NCBI GenBank assembly: GCA_002282555.1
Contig: NCJR01000029.1
Span: 1 to 15,312 of the forward strand
Direction: 5' to 3'
Source: Rhodobacterales bacterium 34-62-10
GTDB taxonomy: Bacteria; Pseudomonadota; Alphaproteobacteria; Rhodobacterales; Rhodobacteraceae
DNA: 15,312 nucleotides
A program made the translations under genes and the position numbers. The number at the start of each line of letters is the position of its first letter. Within the stretch, counting starts at the first letter, position 1. The notes beneath the pieces were generated by a model. The model saw only the letters and a program-made list of their open reading frames with translations, had not been told where the DNA came from and ran no database searches. This document shows positions 1 to 6,319 of the stretch, piece by piece.

Positions 1-2
1 TA

Positions 3-185
3 CTGATCACGCTGGATCAGCTGTGGCTGGCGCTGATCATCGGCAAGGGTGTGTCGCTGCCCTACAATCTGCTGGTGGTGGTCGGGGTCTGGCGGTCTGC
101 GGCGCGCTATGCGGGGCCGGGCTTTCATGCGGATCTGGCGCGCGTCTCGGTGTTGCTCATGATGACGGTGCTGAGCCTGCTATGA
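3..185 (+). CDS. C-terminal end of an unrecognised membrane protein (truncated by window edge)
   Basis: An open frame runs in from the window edge and stops at TGA 183-185, leaving about 60 residues. The piece has two hydrophobic stretches, one around ITLDQLWLALIIGKG and a C-terminal one around VLLMMTVLSLL, separated by a short basic segment containing WRSAARYAG. This looks like the last two membrane segments of an inner-membrane protein. Codons are strongly G/C-ending, as in secDF. The start and most of the protein lie outside the window, so I assign no family. It lies 74 bp upstream of the arrest-peptide gene on the same strand. I see no strong terminator between them, only a GC-rich 7-bp hairpin at 187-211 without a T-run. 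Confidence 0.6.
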   Translation: MITLDQLWLALIIGKGVSLPYNLLVVVGVWRSAARYAGPGFHADLARVSVLLMMTVLSLL

Positions 186-229
186 CGCGGCGGGCCGCCT
201 GTTGCCGCCGCCCGTTACAGCCAATTGTC

Positions 230-250
230 ATTCCACCCGAAGGGTGGGAT
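230..250 (+). promoter_or_regulatory. Hairpin just upstream of the arrest-peptide start codon
   Basis: Bases 230-238 pair with 242-250 across a GAA triloop, giving about 9 bp with one G-T wobble. The 3' arm is the only purine-rich, Shine-Dalgarno-like stretch (GGGTGGGA, 242-249) before the ATG at 260. If it folds in RNA it would partly hide the ribosome binding site of that gene, or it could be a remnant terminator of the upstream gene. No T-run follows. Confidence 0.35.
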
Positions 251-259
251 ACTGCGGCA

Positions 260-631
260 ATGAACCCGGCCCGCCTTATCACAGGATTGACCCGACAGGT
301 GCTGGCCGCCTGGACCGTGGTCTTGTCGCTGCTGCTGGTCTGGTCGGTTGGCGCCACCGCGCCGCAGACAGGGTCGGGGCCGTCGGTCCGCAGCGAAGCG
401 ATCAGCCTGTCGGGTTCGCCGGAACTGGCGGCGGTGCAGGTCACGTCAGGCGCAGCGCTGCGCGCGACGGATGACCGCCACAGCGCGGGCCCCGATCCCT
501 TTGTGCCCGAGACCCGGACCGCGCCGGCCTCTGCCGCCACCCCGACCCAGGGCCTGACAGCGCCGGATGCGGGCTTGCGGATCACGCGCGCGCATGGCCC
601 GCACAGCCCAAGGGCACCCCCCGCCGCCTGA
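260..631 (+). CDS. Putative RAPP-type (ApdP-like) translation-arrest peptide, regulator of secDF
   Basis: This 123-residue protein starts at ATG 260; the frame is open further upstream, but this start gives a proper export signal. Residues 1-12 are basic. Residues 14-31 form one hydrophobic helix (VLAAWTVVLSLLLVWSVG). The rest is a low-complexity Ala/Pro/Ser/Thr-rich tail without recognisable enzyme motifs. The last residues are RAPPAA, with Arg118-Ala-Pro-Pro121 encoded at 611-622. ApdA/ApdP-type arrest peptides have an N-terminal targeting segment, a variable middle and a C-terminal RAPP or RAPG stall motif, and are encoded upstream of secDF genes. Here the next gene downstream is secDF. 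In that family nascent-chain export relieves stalling, so weak Sec activity prolongs the stall and raises SecDF synthesis. Family membership is inferred from motif and context; stalling is not shown. It could otherwise be an unrelated small secreted protein. Confidence 0.72.
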   Translation: MNPARLITGLTRQVLAAWTVVLSLLLVWSVGATAPQTGSGPSVRSEAISLSGSPELAAVQVTSGAALRATDDRHSAGPDPFVPETRTAPASAATPTQGLTAPDAGLRITRAHGPHSPRAPPAA

Positions 632-820
632 GGCACGACCGACCCCCTGATGCGGCGCGGGCACAGCTGCGATCCGACACCGTTGCCGCCGCGGACCCTT
701 CCGCGGCCCGGCACGGCGGATCGGCCAGGCCACCGGGCCGCATATCCCCCCTCTGTTGCAGCCGACCCTGCCGGGCCGGGCCCCGCGCCCCGCCACCAGC
801 GTCGGTCCAAGGACATGATC
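632..820 (+). promoter_or_regulatory. GC-rich structured leader of secDF with its ribosome binding site
   Basis: This 189-nt spacer separates the arrest-peptide stop from the secDF start. It holds a 7-bp hairpin (688-694 with 701-707, loop ACCCTT). A perfect 7-bp long-range complementarity joins GACCGAC at 637-643 to GTCGGTC at 801-807. The first arm begins 5 nt after the stop codon, in the downstream footprint of a ribosome stalled at Arg-Ala-Pro-Pro. The second arm ends one base before the secDF Shine-Dalgarno (AAGGA, 809-813). Melting of this stem by a stalled ribosome would free the initiation region. The base pairing is visible; the mechanism is inferred. Confidence 0.5.
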
Positions 821-3451
821 ATGCCGCATACTGTCATCTGGAAACGCCTCCTGATCTGGAGCGTTTGCCTTTTCGGGCTTGTCTTCGCCCTTCCCAACGC
901 CTTCTACCCGCAGGTCGAGCGGTATAACGATGCCCTTGCCGTGCAGACCGAAGCCGGCAGCCTGCCGCCCGCGCAGGCCCCCGATCTGGAGCTCTGGCCC
1001 GCATGGTTACCCTCCGGGCTGGTCAACCTTGGGCTTGACCTGCGCGGCGGCGCGCATCTTCTGGCCGAGGTGCAGGTCGAGGATGTCCATGCTGCGCGCA
1101 TGGATGCGTTCTGGCCGCAGATCCGCGATGCGCTGCGCGATCAACGTGACGCGGTCGGCACCATAAAGCGGCAGGATGCGGCCCCCGGCGAATTGCGCAT
1201 CGCCCTGTCGGATCCCGCCGGGCACGCGGCGGCAATCGCCGCGGTGCAGGCGCTGGCCTCGCCCGTGTCGTCGCTGACCGGTGCCGGACAGACCGACATC
1301 GAGGTGCGCATCGCTGGCGATGTGCTGATCGTGACCCTGTCCGAGGCGGAACGTGCCGCATCGGATCAGCGCACGCTGCAACAAAGCCTCGAGATCATCC
1401 GCCGCCGCGTCGATGAGGTGGGCACGCGCGAACCCACCATCCAGCGTCAGGGCGAGAACCGGATCCTGATCCAGGTGCCGGGGATCGGATCGGCCTCGGA
1501 GTTGAAGGCGCTGATCGGCACCACCGCCCGGCTGGGCTTTCATCCGGTCATCGGGCGCGCCGCCAGTGCCGAGACGGTCGCCGAACCCGGCACGCTGATC
1601 CTGCCCTCGCTGGACGAGGCGGGGGTGTTCTACATCGTCGATCAAAGCCCGGTGGTCAGCGGCGACAACCTTGTCGATGCCCAGCCCGCCTTTGACCAGA
1701 ACAACCGTCCGGCGGTCAATTTCCGCTTTGACCCCACCGGCGCGCGGGCCTTCGGCGATTATACCGCCGCCAATATCGGCAGCCCCTTTGCCATCGTGCT
1801 GGATGATGAGGTGATCAGCGCCCCGGTGATCCAGAGCCATATTCCCGGCGGATCGGGCATCATCACCGGGCAGTTCACGGTCGAGCAAAGCACCGATCTG
1901 GCCGTGCTGCTGCGCGCGGGCGCCCTGCCTGCGGGGATGACATTTCTGGAAGAACGTACCATCGGGCCGGAACTGGGGCAGGACAGCATCGACGCAGGCC
2001 AGCGGGCCGCCGCCATCGGCATGGTGGCGGTGATCGTGTTCATGGTCGCCTGTTACGGCACATTCGGCGTGATGGCGGTCGTGGCGCTGGGGATCAACAT
2101 GACCCTGCTGATGGCGGCGCTGTCGCTGATGGGGGCGACCCTGACCCTGCCGGGGATTGCGGGGATCGTGCTGACCATGGGCATGGCGGTGGATGCCAAT
2201 GTCCTGATCTTCGAGCGGATCCGCGAGGAGTTGCGCCAGGACCGCCCCGCCGGGCGCGCCATCACGCTGGGCTTCGAGAAGGCGCTGTCCGCGATCATGG
2301 ACAGCAACCTGACCGGGCTTCTGACCGCGCTGATCATGTTCGCCATCGGATCGGGCGCGGTGCGCGGCTTTGCCGTGACGCTGGGTCTGGGCATCCTGAC
2401 CTCGATGTTCACGGCCGTCTATGTGACGCGGCTGATCATCGAGACATGGATGCGCTGGCGCAAACCGGCGCGGATCACCCTCAAGGGCTGGATCAAGCTG
2501 ACGCCGGACAAGACCACGATCGACTTCTTCCGCGCGCAATGGGCGACCTTCGGCGTGTCGGTCCTTGCGGTCGTGGCCTCGCTGGTGCTGGTGGCGACGA
2601 TGGGGCTGAACTTCGGGATCGACTTCAAGGGCGGCACCACCTTCCGCACGGAATCGGTGCAGCAGGTCGATCTGGGGGCGTATCGCGCGGCGCTGTCGGC
2701 CCTGCAACTGGGCGATGTGGCGATCTCCGAGGTGTTCGATCCCGCCTTCCGCGCCGATCAGCATGTGGCGATGATCCGTATTCAGGCGCAGGACGGGGTC
2801 GAGGCGATCTCGGCCGAGACCATCGCGCAGGTGCAGGCGGCGCTGCGGGCGGTCGATCCGGCCATTGCCTTCACCGCGGTGGATTCGGTCGGCCCCAAAG
2901 TGTCGTCCGAGCTGATCTGGCTGGCGCTGGCGGCGGTGGGCGCGGGGGCCTTCGGCATCCTCGCCTATGTCTGGATGCGGTTCGAATGGCAGTTCGCGGT
3001 GGGCACCGTGGCGGCGCTGGCGCATGACGTGATCGTCACCATGGGCGTCTTTGCGCTGTTCCAGCTGCGCTTCGATCTGACCATCGTGGCGGCCCTGCTG
3101 ACGATCCTGGGCTATTCGGTCAATGACACGGTGGTGATCTTTGACCGGCTGCGCGAGAATCTGGCGAAATATAAAACCATGCCGCTGCGCGATCTGATGA
3201 ACCTGTCGGCGAATGAAACGCTGAGCCGGACCCTGATGACGGCGGTGACCACGCTGATCGCCCTGCTGGTGCTGCTGGTGTTCGGCGGCGACGTGATCCG
3301 CGGCTTTGTCTTTGCCATGGTCTTTGGCGTGATCATCGGCACATGGTCCACGCTCTATGTCGCCAAGAACATCGTCCTGTTCATGGGCCTGGACCGCAGC
3401 GACAAACCCAAACGCGCCCTCGACCACGAGTTCGCCAATATCGACGCCTGA
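821..3451 (+). CDS. secDF: Protein translocase subunit SecDF (fused SecD-SecF)
   Basis: This 876-residue inner-membrane protein is SecD and SecF in one chain. It uses the proton-motive force to help SecYEG pull exported proteins across the membrane. The SecD half has a first membrane helix near residues 5-22, the LGLDLRGG motif at 70-77, a large periplasmic P1 region, and a membrane block with VDANVLIFERIREE from Val457. The SecF half repeats the pattern, with NFGIDFKGG at 597-605 and the NDTVVIFDRLREN segment from Asn768. The conserved acidic residues of both halves (Asp458, Asp769) are present. I chose ATG 821 because AAGGA at 809-813 sits 7 nt upstream; an in-frame ATG at 815 is too close. 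The frame is open back to 650, but that stretch is leader. Many relatives have separate yajC-secD-secF genes. Here no yajC is visible, and an arrest-peptide gene takes the upstream place. Confidence 0.96.
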   Translation: MPHTVIWKRLLIWSVCLFGLVFALPNAFYPQVERYNDALAVQTEAGSLPPAQAPDLELWPAWLPSGLVNLGLDLRGGAHLLAEVQVEDVHAARMDAFWPQIRDALRDQRDAVGTIKRQDAAPGELRIALSDPAGHAAAIAAVQALASPVSSLTGAGQTDIEVRIAGDVLIVTLSEAERAASDQRTLQQSLEIIRRRVDEVGTREPTIQRQGENRILIQVPGIGSASELKALIGTTARLGFHPVIGRAASAETVAEPGTLILPSLDEAGVFYIVDQSPVVSGDNLVDAQPAFDQNNRPAVNFRFDPTGARAFGDYTAANIGSPFAIVLDDEVISAPVIQSHIPGGSGIITGQFTVEQSTDLAVLLRAGALPAGMTFLEERTIGPELGQDSIDAGQRAAAIGMVAVIVFMVACYGTFGVMAVVALGINMTLLMAALSLMGATLTLPGIAGIVLTMGMAVDANVLIFERIREELRQDRPAGRAITLGFEKALSAIMDSNLTGLLTALIMFAIGSGAVRGFAVTLGLGILTSMFTAVYVTRLIIETWMRWRKPARITLKGWIKLTPDKTTIDFFRAQWATFGVSVLAVVASLVLVATMGLNFGIDFKGGTTFRTESVQQVDLGAYRAALSALQLGDVAISEVFDPAFRADQHVAMIRIQAQDGVEAISAETIAQVQAALRAVDPAIAFTAVDSVGPKVSSELIWLALAAVGAGAFGILAYVWMRFEWQFAVGTVAALAHDVIVTMGVFALFQLRFDLTIVAALLTILGYSVNDTVVIFDRLRENLAKYKTMPLRDLMNLSANETLSRTLMTAVTTLIALLVLLVFGGDVIRGFVFAMVFGVIIGTWSTLYVAKNIVLFMGLDRSDKPKRALDHEFANIDA

Positions 3452-3459
3452 AGCTTGGA

Positions 3460-3490
3460 CACACCGGCCACCCCGCCGGTGTGCCTTTCC
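3460..3490 (+). terminator. Probable terminator after secDF
   Basis: A perfect 9-bp stem (CACACCGGC at 3460-3468 with GCCGGTGTG at 3475-3483) and a 6-nt loop begin 8 bp after the secDF stop. It is followed by CCTTTCC, a weak pyrimidine tail with only three consecutive T. It is a plausible intrinsic terminator or 3'-end-stabilising hairpin. Confidence 0.6.
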
Positions 3491-3495
3491 CACCA

Positions 3496-3568
3496 CAGTC
3501 CGATATCTCTCGGGACAGTCACAGCCCGGGCCCCTCTGACGATGCTCAACCATTGTGATGTCGGACTG
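3496..3568 (+). promoter_or_regulatory. Long stem-loop in the leader of the TerC-family gene
   Basis: CAGTCCGATATC (3496-3507) is complementary to GATGTCGGACTG (3557-3568): 12 bp with one G-T wobble, enclosing 49 nt. The enclosed segment contains the palindrome GCCCGGGC. It lies 90 nt before the TTG start of the TerC-family gene. Genes of this family in other bacteria are often controlled by the yybP-ykoY manganese riboswitch, but I cannot match that motif here. The structure could also be an operator or part of a separate leader RNA. Confidence 0.4.
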
Positions 3569-3657
3569 CCACCTATGCGCCTGTGATTTGCTTGGTTCGG
3601 ATACTTTTCCGACCGGGCACGTTCAGGGCGTCAACCAACACACATGAGGGTCCTGCA

Positions 3658-4671
3658 TTGGAAATCCTGTTACTGCTCTTTTTAGGCAAGCCGCTTTGGA
3701 TGTGGCTTGTCTTCCTCTTGATCGTCGTGGCGCTTCTGGCCTTTGACCTTGGCGTTCTGCACAAGGACGACCACGAGATCGGCGTTGCCGAAAGCCTCAA
3801 GCTGTCGGCGATGTATATCACGCTGGGTCTTTGCTTTTCGGGCTTCATCTGGTGGCAGATGGATGCCACCGCCACAGCGCAATACCTGACCGCCTTTGTC
3901 GTGGAAAAGACGCTGGCGATGGACAATATCTTCGTCATCGCGCTGATCTTCGGCTTTTTCGCGATCCCGCGCGAATATCAGCACCGGGTTCTCTTCTGGG
4001 GTATTCTGGGTGTGATCGTGCTGCGCGGCATCATGATCGGCCTTGGGGCCACGATCGTGGATCAGTATCACTGGGTTCTGTATATCTTCGCCGCTTTCCT
4101 GATCTTCACCGGCATCAAGATGCTGTTTGTTGCCGACAAGGAGCACAAGATCGAGGAGAACGGCCTGCTGCGTTTCCTCAAGCGGCGCATGCATGTGACC
4201 GAGGAACTGCACGGCCACAGCTTTTTCGTGCGCAAGCCACATCCCGAAACGGGGCGCATGGTGCGTTACGCGACGCCGCTGTTTCTGGCGCTGATCATGA
4301 TCGAAATCGCGGATCTGGTCTTTGCCGTCGATTCCGTGCCGGCCGTGTTCACCATCACGACCGATCCCTATATCGTCTACACCTCGAACATCTTTGCCAT
4401 CCTTGGTCTGCGCGCGCTCTATTTCGCGCTGGCCGCGATCCTGCACCGCTTTGCCTATCTGAAATACGCGCTGTCGATCCTGCTGGTGTTCATCGGTTCC
4501 AAGATCTTCATCGCCGATCTGATGGGATGGGAGAAGTTCCCGCCCGCATGGTCGCTGGGCATCACCTTCGCCATTCTGGGGGCCGGTGTCGGGTTCTCGC
4601 TCTGGAAGACGGTCACACCCAAGGGTGATCCGGTGGCGGTCACCGTGACCGACAGCCCGCCGCGCATCTGA
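3658..4671 (+). CDS. TerC family membrane protein (Alx-like metal exporter)
   Basis: This 337-residue polytopic membrane protein, a usual length for the family, has eight or more hydrophobic helices. Family hallmarks are the early FDLGVLHK segment with Asp30, EKTLAMDNIFV at 83-93 with Asp89, and the signature EIADLVFAVDSVPAV at 216-230 with Asp219 and Asp225. These membrane-embedded acidic residues are typical of TerC/Alx proteins, which are linked to manganese efflux and metallation of exported proteins. I chose TTG 3658 because GAGGG at 3646-3650 lies 7 nt upstream and the protein then begins MEILLLLFLGKPLW, as in relatives. An in-frame GTG at 3583 would add 25 unlikely residues. It has its own leader and a strong terminator, so it is probably monocistronic. 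Confidence 0.92.
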   Translation: MEILLLLFLGKPLWMWLVFLLIVVALLAFDLGVLHKDDHEIGVAESLKLSAMYITLGLCFSGFIWWQMDATATAQYLTAFVVEKTLAMDNIFVIALIFGFFAIPREYQHRVLFWGILGVIVLRGIMIGLGATIVDQYHWVLYIFAAFLIFTGIKMLFVADKEHKIEENGLLRFLKRRMHVTEELHGHSFFVRKPHPETGRMVRYATPLFLALIMIEIADLVFAVDSVPAVFTITTDPYIVYTSNIFAILGLRALYFALAAILHRFAYLKYALSILLVFIGSKIFIADLMGWEKFPPAWSLGITFAILGAGVGFSLWKTVTPKGDPVAVTVTDSPPRI

Positions 4672-4694
4672 CCGGCACCAACCGAACAAAACCC

Positions 4695-4726
4695 AAGGGG
4701 GCGCAATCCGGTTGCGCCCCCTTTTG
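4695..4726 (+). terminator. Strong rho-independent terminator after the TerC-family gene
   Basis: GGGGGCGCAA (4697-4706) pairs with TTGCGCCCCC (4712-4721) around the loop TCCGG, and two A-T pairs extend the stem. TTTT follows at 4722-4725. It sits 25 bp after the stop codon, between convergent genes. On the other strand the stem is followed by GGGTTTTG, so it may also stop transcription from exoD. Confidence 0.9.
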
Positions 4727-4786
4727 CACAGATCAACTGGCATGGCTGCAATCACGGCAAGGTCGCAAAGGACGCGCCCGGCCTCC

Positions 4787-5497
4787 CTATGAAAACGCGT
4801 TCATCAGCAGGAACAGGCTTGATTTGACGACCGCATAGATCACCCCGCCCGCCATGAGAATTGCACCAAAACCGATCAAGACCCCCACAATGACCCAGAC
4901 CCCGTCACGCTCAAGAATACCAAGCGCGATGACACACATGGCAAACGAGGGAAGCATGTTGCCAAAGGGGATCGGCAAGGACAGAACAACCGCCAGCACC
5001 AGAAACAGGATACCCAGAACCTGTTCCGCCCGGTGGTTGACAAAAAACGCCCATCGCGGCCTCAGCAGCCTCTCAGCGCGTGCCAGAATGGGGGCAAGAC
5101 GCGTGATGAACTGCGCGAACCTGTCACGCGGTACGGATCTGTCGGCGATCATGCGTGGCAGCCACGGGATACGCCCTGCAATCATCTGCAATGACAGATA
5201 GATCAGCGGCACGCCCAGAACGCCCGCAAGACCGGGTGGGGAGGGCAGGATGTTCGGAAAGGCGAAGATCAGGATCAGTGCCGCGCGCCCGCGACCGCCC
5301 AGTGTCGCAATCAGATCGCTGACAGCCACGACATCACGCGCGCTGTCCTCGCTGATCTCGGTAAGGATCTCGGACAGCGTTTTCCTGCGAACACGCCTGT
5401 CTGAACCGCCAATCGGCTCCGCGCTCCGGTCAAGTCCTGCCTGACCAGAATCGTCCCGGATCGCGTCAACGGGTCTGGTGTCTTCGGGGTCCGTCAT
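4787..5497 (-). CDS. exoD: ExoD family exopolysaccharide synthesis protein
   Basis: This 236-residue protein has a hydrophilic N-terminus of about 60 residues rich in Asp, Arg and Ser, followed by the ExoD-type membrane region. The recognisable core is GGRGRAALILIFAFPNILPSP followed by GVLGVPLIYLSLQM, with IPWLPRMIADRSV next. The C-terminal half has three more hydrophobic segments, including the LSLPIPFGNMLPSFAM stretch. ExoD was found in rhizobia as a membrane protein needed for normal exopolysaccharide production; its biochemical activity is unknown. The start is ATG at 5497-5495. The Shine-Dalgarno is weak (TGGAAA), within the TTCCATGGAA palindrome at 5506-5515. The gene is convergent with the TerC-family gene and otherwise stands alone. 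Confidence 0.88.
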   Translation of the reverse strand: MTDPEDTRPVDAIRDDSGQAGLDRSAEPIGGSDRRVRRKTLSEILTEISEDSARDVVAVSDLIATLGGRGRAALILIFAFPNILPSPPGLAGVLGVPLIYLSLQMIAGRIPWLPRMIADRSVPRDRFAQFITRLAPILARAERLLRPRWAFFVNHRAEQVLGILFLVLAVVLSLPIPFGNMLPSFAMCVIALGILERDGVWVIVGVLIGFGAILMAGGVIYAVVKSSLFLLMNAFS

Positions 5498-6190
5498 GTG
5501 TCGGTTTCCATGGAATGATTTCTATCGCCAGTATGATCGCTTGAATACGTCGCAATGCCCGAACCGATCCGAAAGACAGCAAAAAAAAGCTCAGGCATCT
5601 TGCCGCGCGGAGGATGAGAAAGGGCAGCAACCCCAGATGCCGCGGACTATCGCAGTTCCGTTTGTATCAATGACGACACTCATGACGCAATTTGGATCAA
5701 ACATAGCGGACATCAAAGGGGTCTTGTCAGGCGCGCAGACCTCTTGATTGCGCAGGTCACCCGTCATAACAGGTCCTGCGCGGTGGCAATTGCTGTCGCA
5801 GACTCCGGCAAAACGCGGTATCACCCGCCGGAACCCCCTGTCTGCAAACGACCCATGTTTGCGAATGTCCCATGCTTGCGAGATTTGAATGATCCACCCC
5901 GAAACACCAAAGCCCAGCATGGCGGCCCGGCTTTCCGTGGCGCCCATGATGGACTGGACGGATTTCATATAAAAAACAATGCATTGGCGGGTGGCGTGTG
6001 CACTGGATGTTCCCGTTTTGATCGCAGAATTTCGCGCCCTGGCGTAGGCCAGAGTAGGTCCTTTGGATGACTGGACCGACCGGCATTCGGGGCCTTCAGT
6101 TATGTTGCTAGCCGCGACGGAGTTGCTCCTGACAGCGACGACGCAGGCCCGGTCTTGGGTAGTCGTCTCCGTTGCGTAGGTAGGTGCGGC
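5498..6190. other. Long gap without a recognisable gene
   Basis: About 690 bp separate exoD from the hipB operators. Base composition is visibly less GC-rich and codon patterns are less biased than in neighbouring genes. Two overlapping frames are open: minus strand 5968 to 5591 (125 residues, ATG, no Shine-Dalgarno) and plus strand 5744-6070 (108 residues). Neither resembles a known protein, and they overlap each other, so at most one could be real. A 14-bp imperfect direct repeat (CCCATGTTTGCGAA at 5852, CCCATGCTTGCGAG at 5869) is present. I see no tRNA, insertion sequence end or att-like repeat. It may be the decayed edge of the accessory block. Confidence 0.5.
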
Positions 6191-6193
6191 GCT

Positions 6194-6316
6194 TGATGCA
6201 GAAAAATGCATCATTTGGTTTCTTTGATGTTCTAATCTGCATCGCGCTTGAGCTCCCATGCCGCGTGATGTAGAAAAGCACATCAAGAATCGTGTTTGAT
6301 GCAGAAAAGAACATCT
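6194..6316 (+). promoter_or_regulatory. Array of four HipB-type operators
   Basis: Four 20-bp sites share the form TGATG-N10-CATCA. O1 is 6194-6213 (TGATGCAGAAAAATGCATCA, 7-bp perfect arms). O2 is 6225-6244 and matches best when read on the minus strand. O3 is 6266-6285 (TGATGTAGAAAAGCACATCA). O4 is 6297-6316 (TGATGCAGAAAAGAACATCT). Centres lie 31, 41 and 31 bp apart, near 3, 4 and 3 helical turns, so all four would face the same side of the helix. They directly precede hipB. In E. coli, HipB also binds four operators upstream of hipBA, with a different sequence (TATCC-N8-GGATA). HipB as the binder is inferred. Confidence 0.82.
6248..6276 (+). promoter_or_regulatory. Candidate hipBA promoter
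   Basis: TTGAGC (6248-6253) and TAGAAA (6271-6276) are separated by 17 bp. The -10 lies inside operator O3 and the -35 just right of O2, so a bound repressor would block polymerase. Initiation near 6283 would leave a leader of about 37 nt before ATG 6320. A perfect TATAAT at 6316-6321 overlaps the hipB start codon and has no good -35, so it is a less likely alternative. Confidence 0.45.
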
Positions 6317-6319
6317 ATA

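Noticed and set aside
650..820. N-terminal extension of SecDF starting at ATG 650
   Set aside because: It is Pro/Arg-rich, lacks a Shine-Dalgarno and would put 57 residues before the first membrane helix. AAGGA supports ATG 821.
1007..3553. Very long open frame on the minus strand across secDF (848 residues)
   Set aside because: It is antisense to a clear SecDF. Its product is rich in His, Arg, Gln and Asp without domains, the usual mirror of high-GC codon bias.
3484..3657. yybP-ykoY manganese riboswitch before the TerC-family gene
   Set aside because: I could not find the conserved loop sequences of that class; only an unrelated long stem is visible.
5498..6190. tRNA, att site, insertion sequence or CRISPR at the junction
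   Set aside because: No cloverleaf, terminal inverted repeats, target duplication or regular spaced repeats could be seen by eye.
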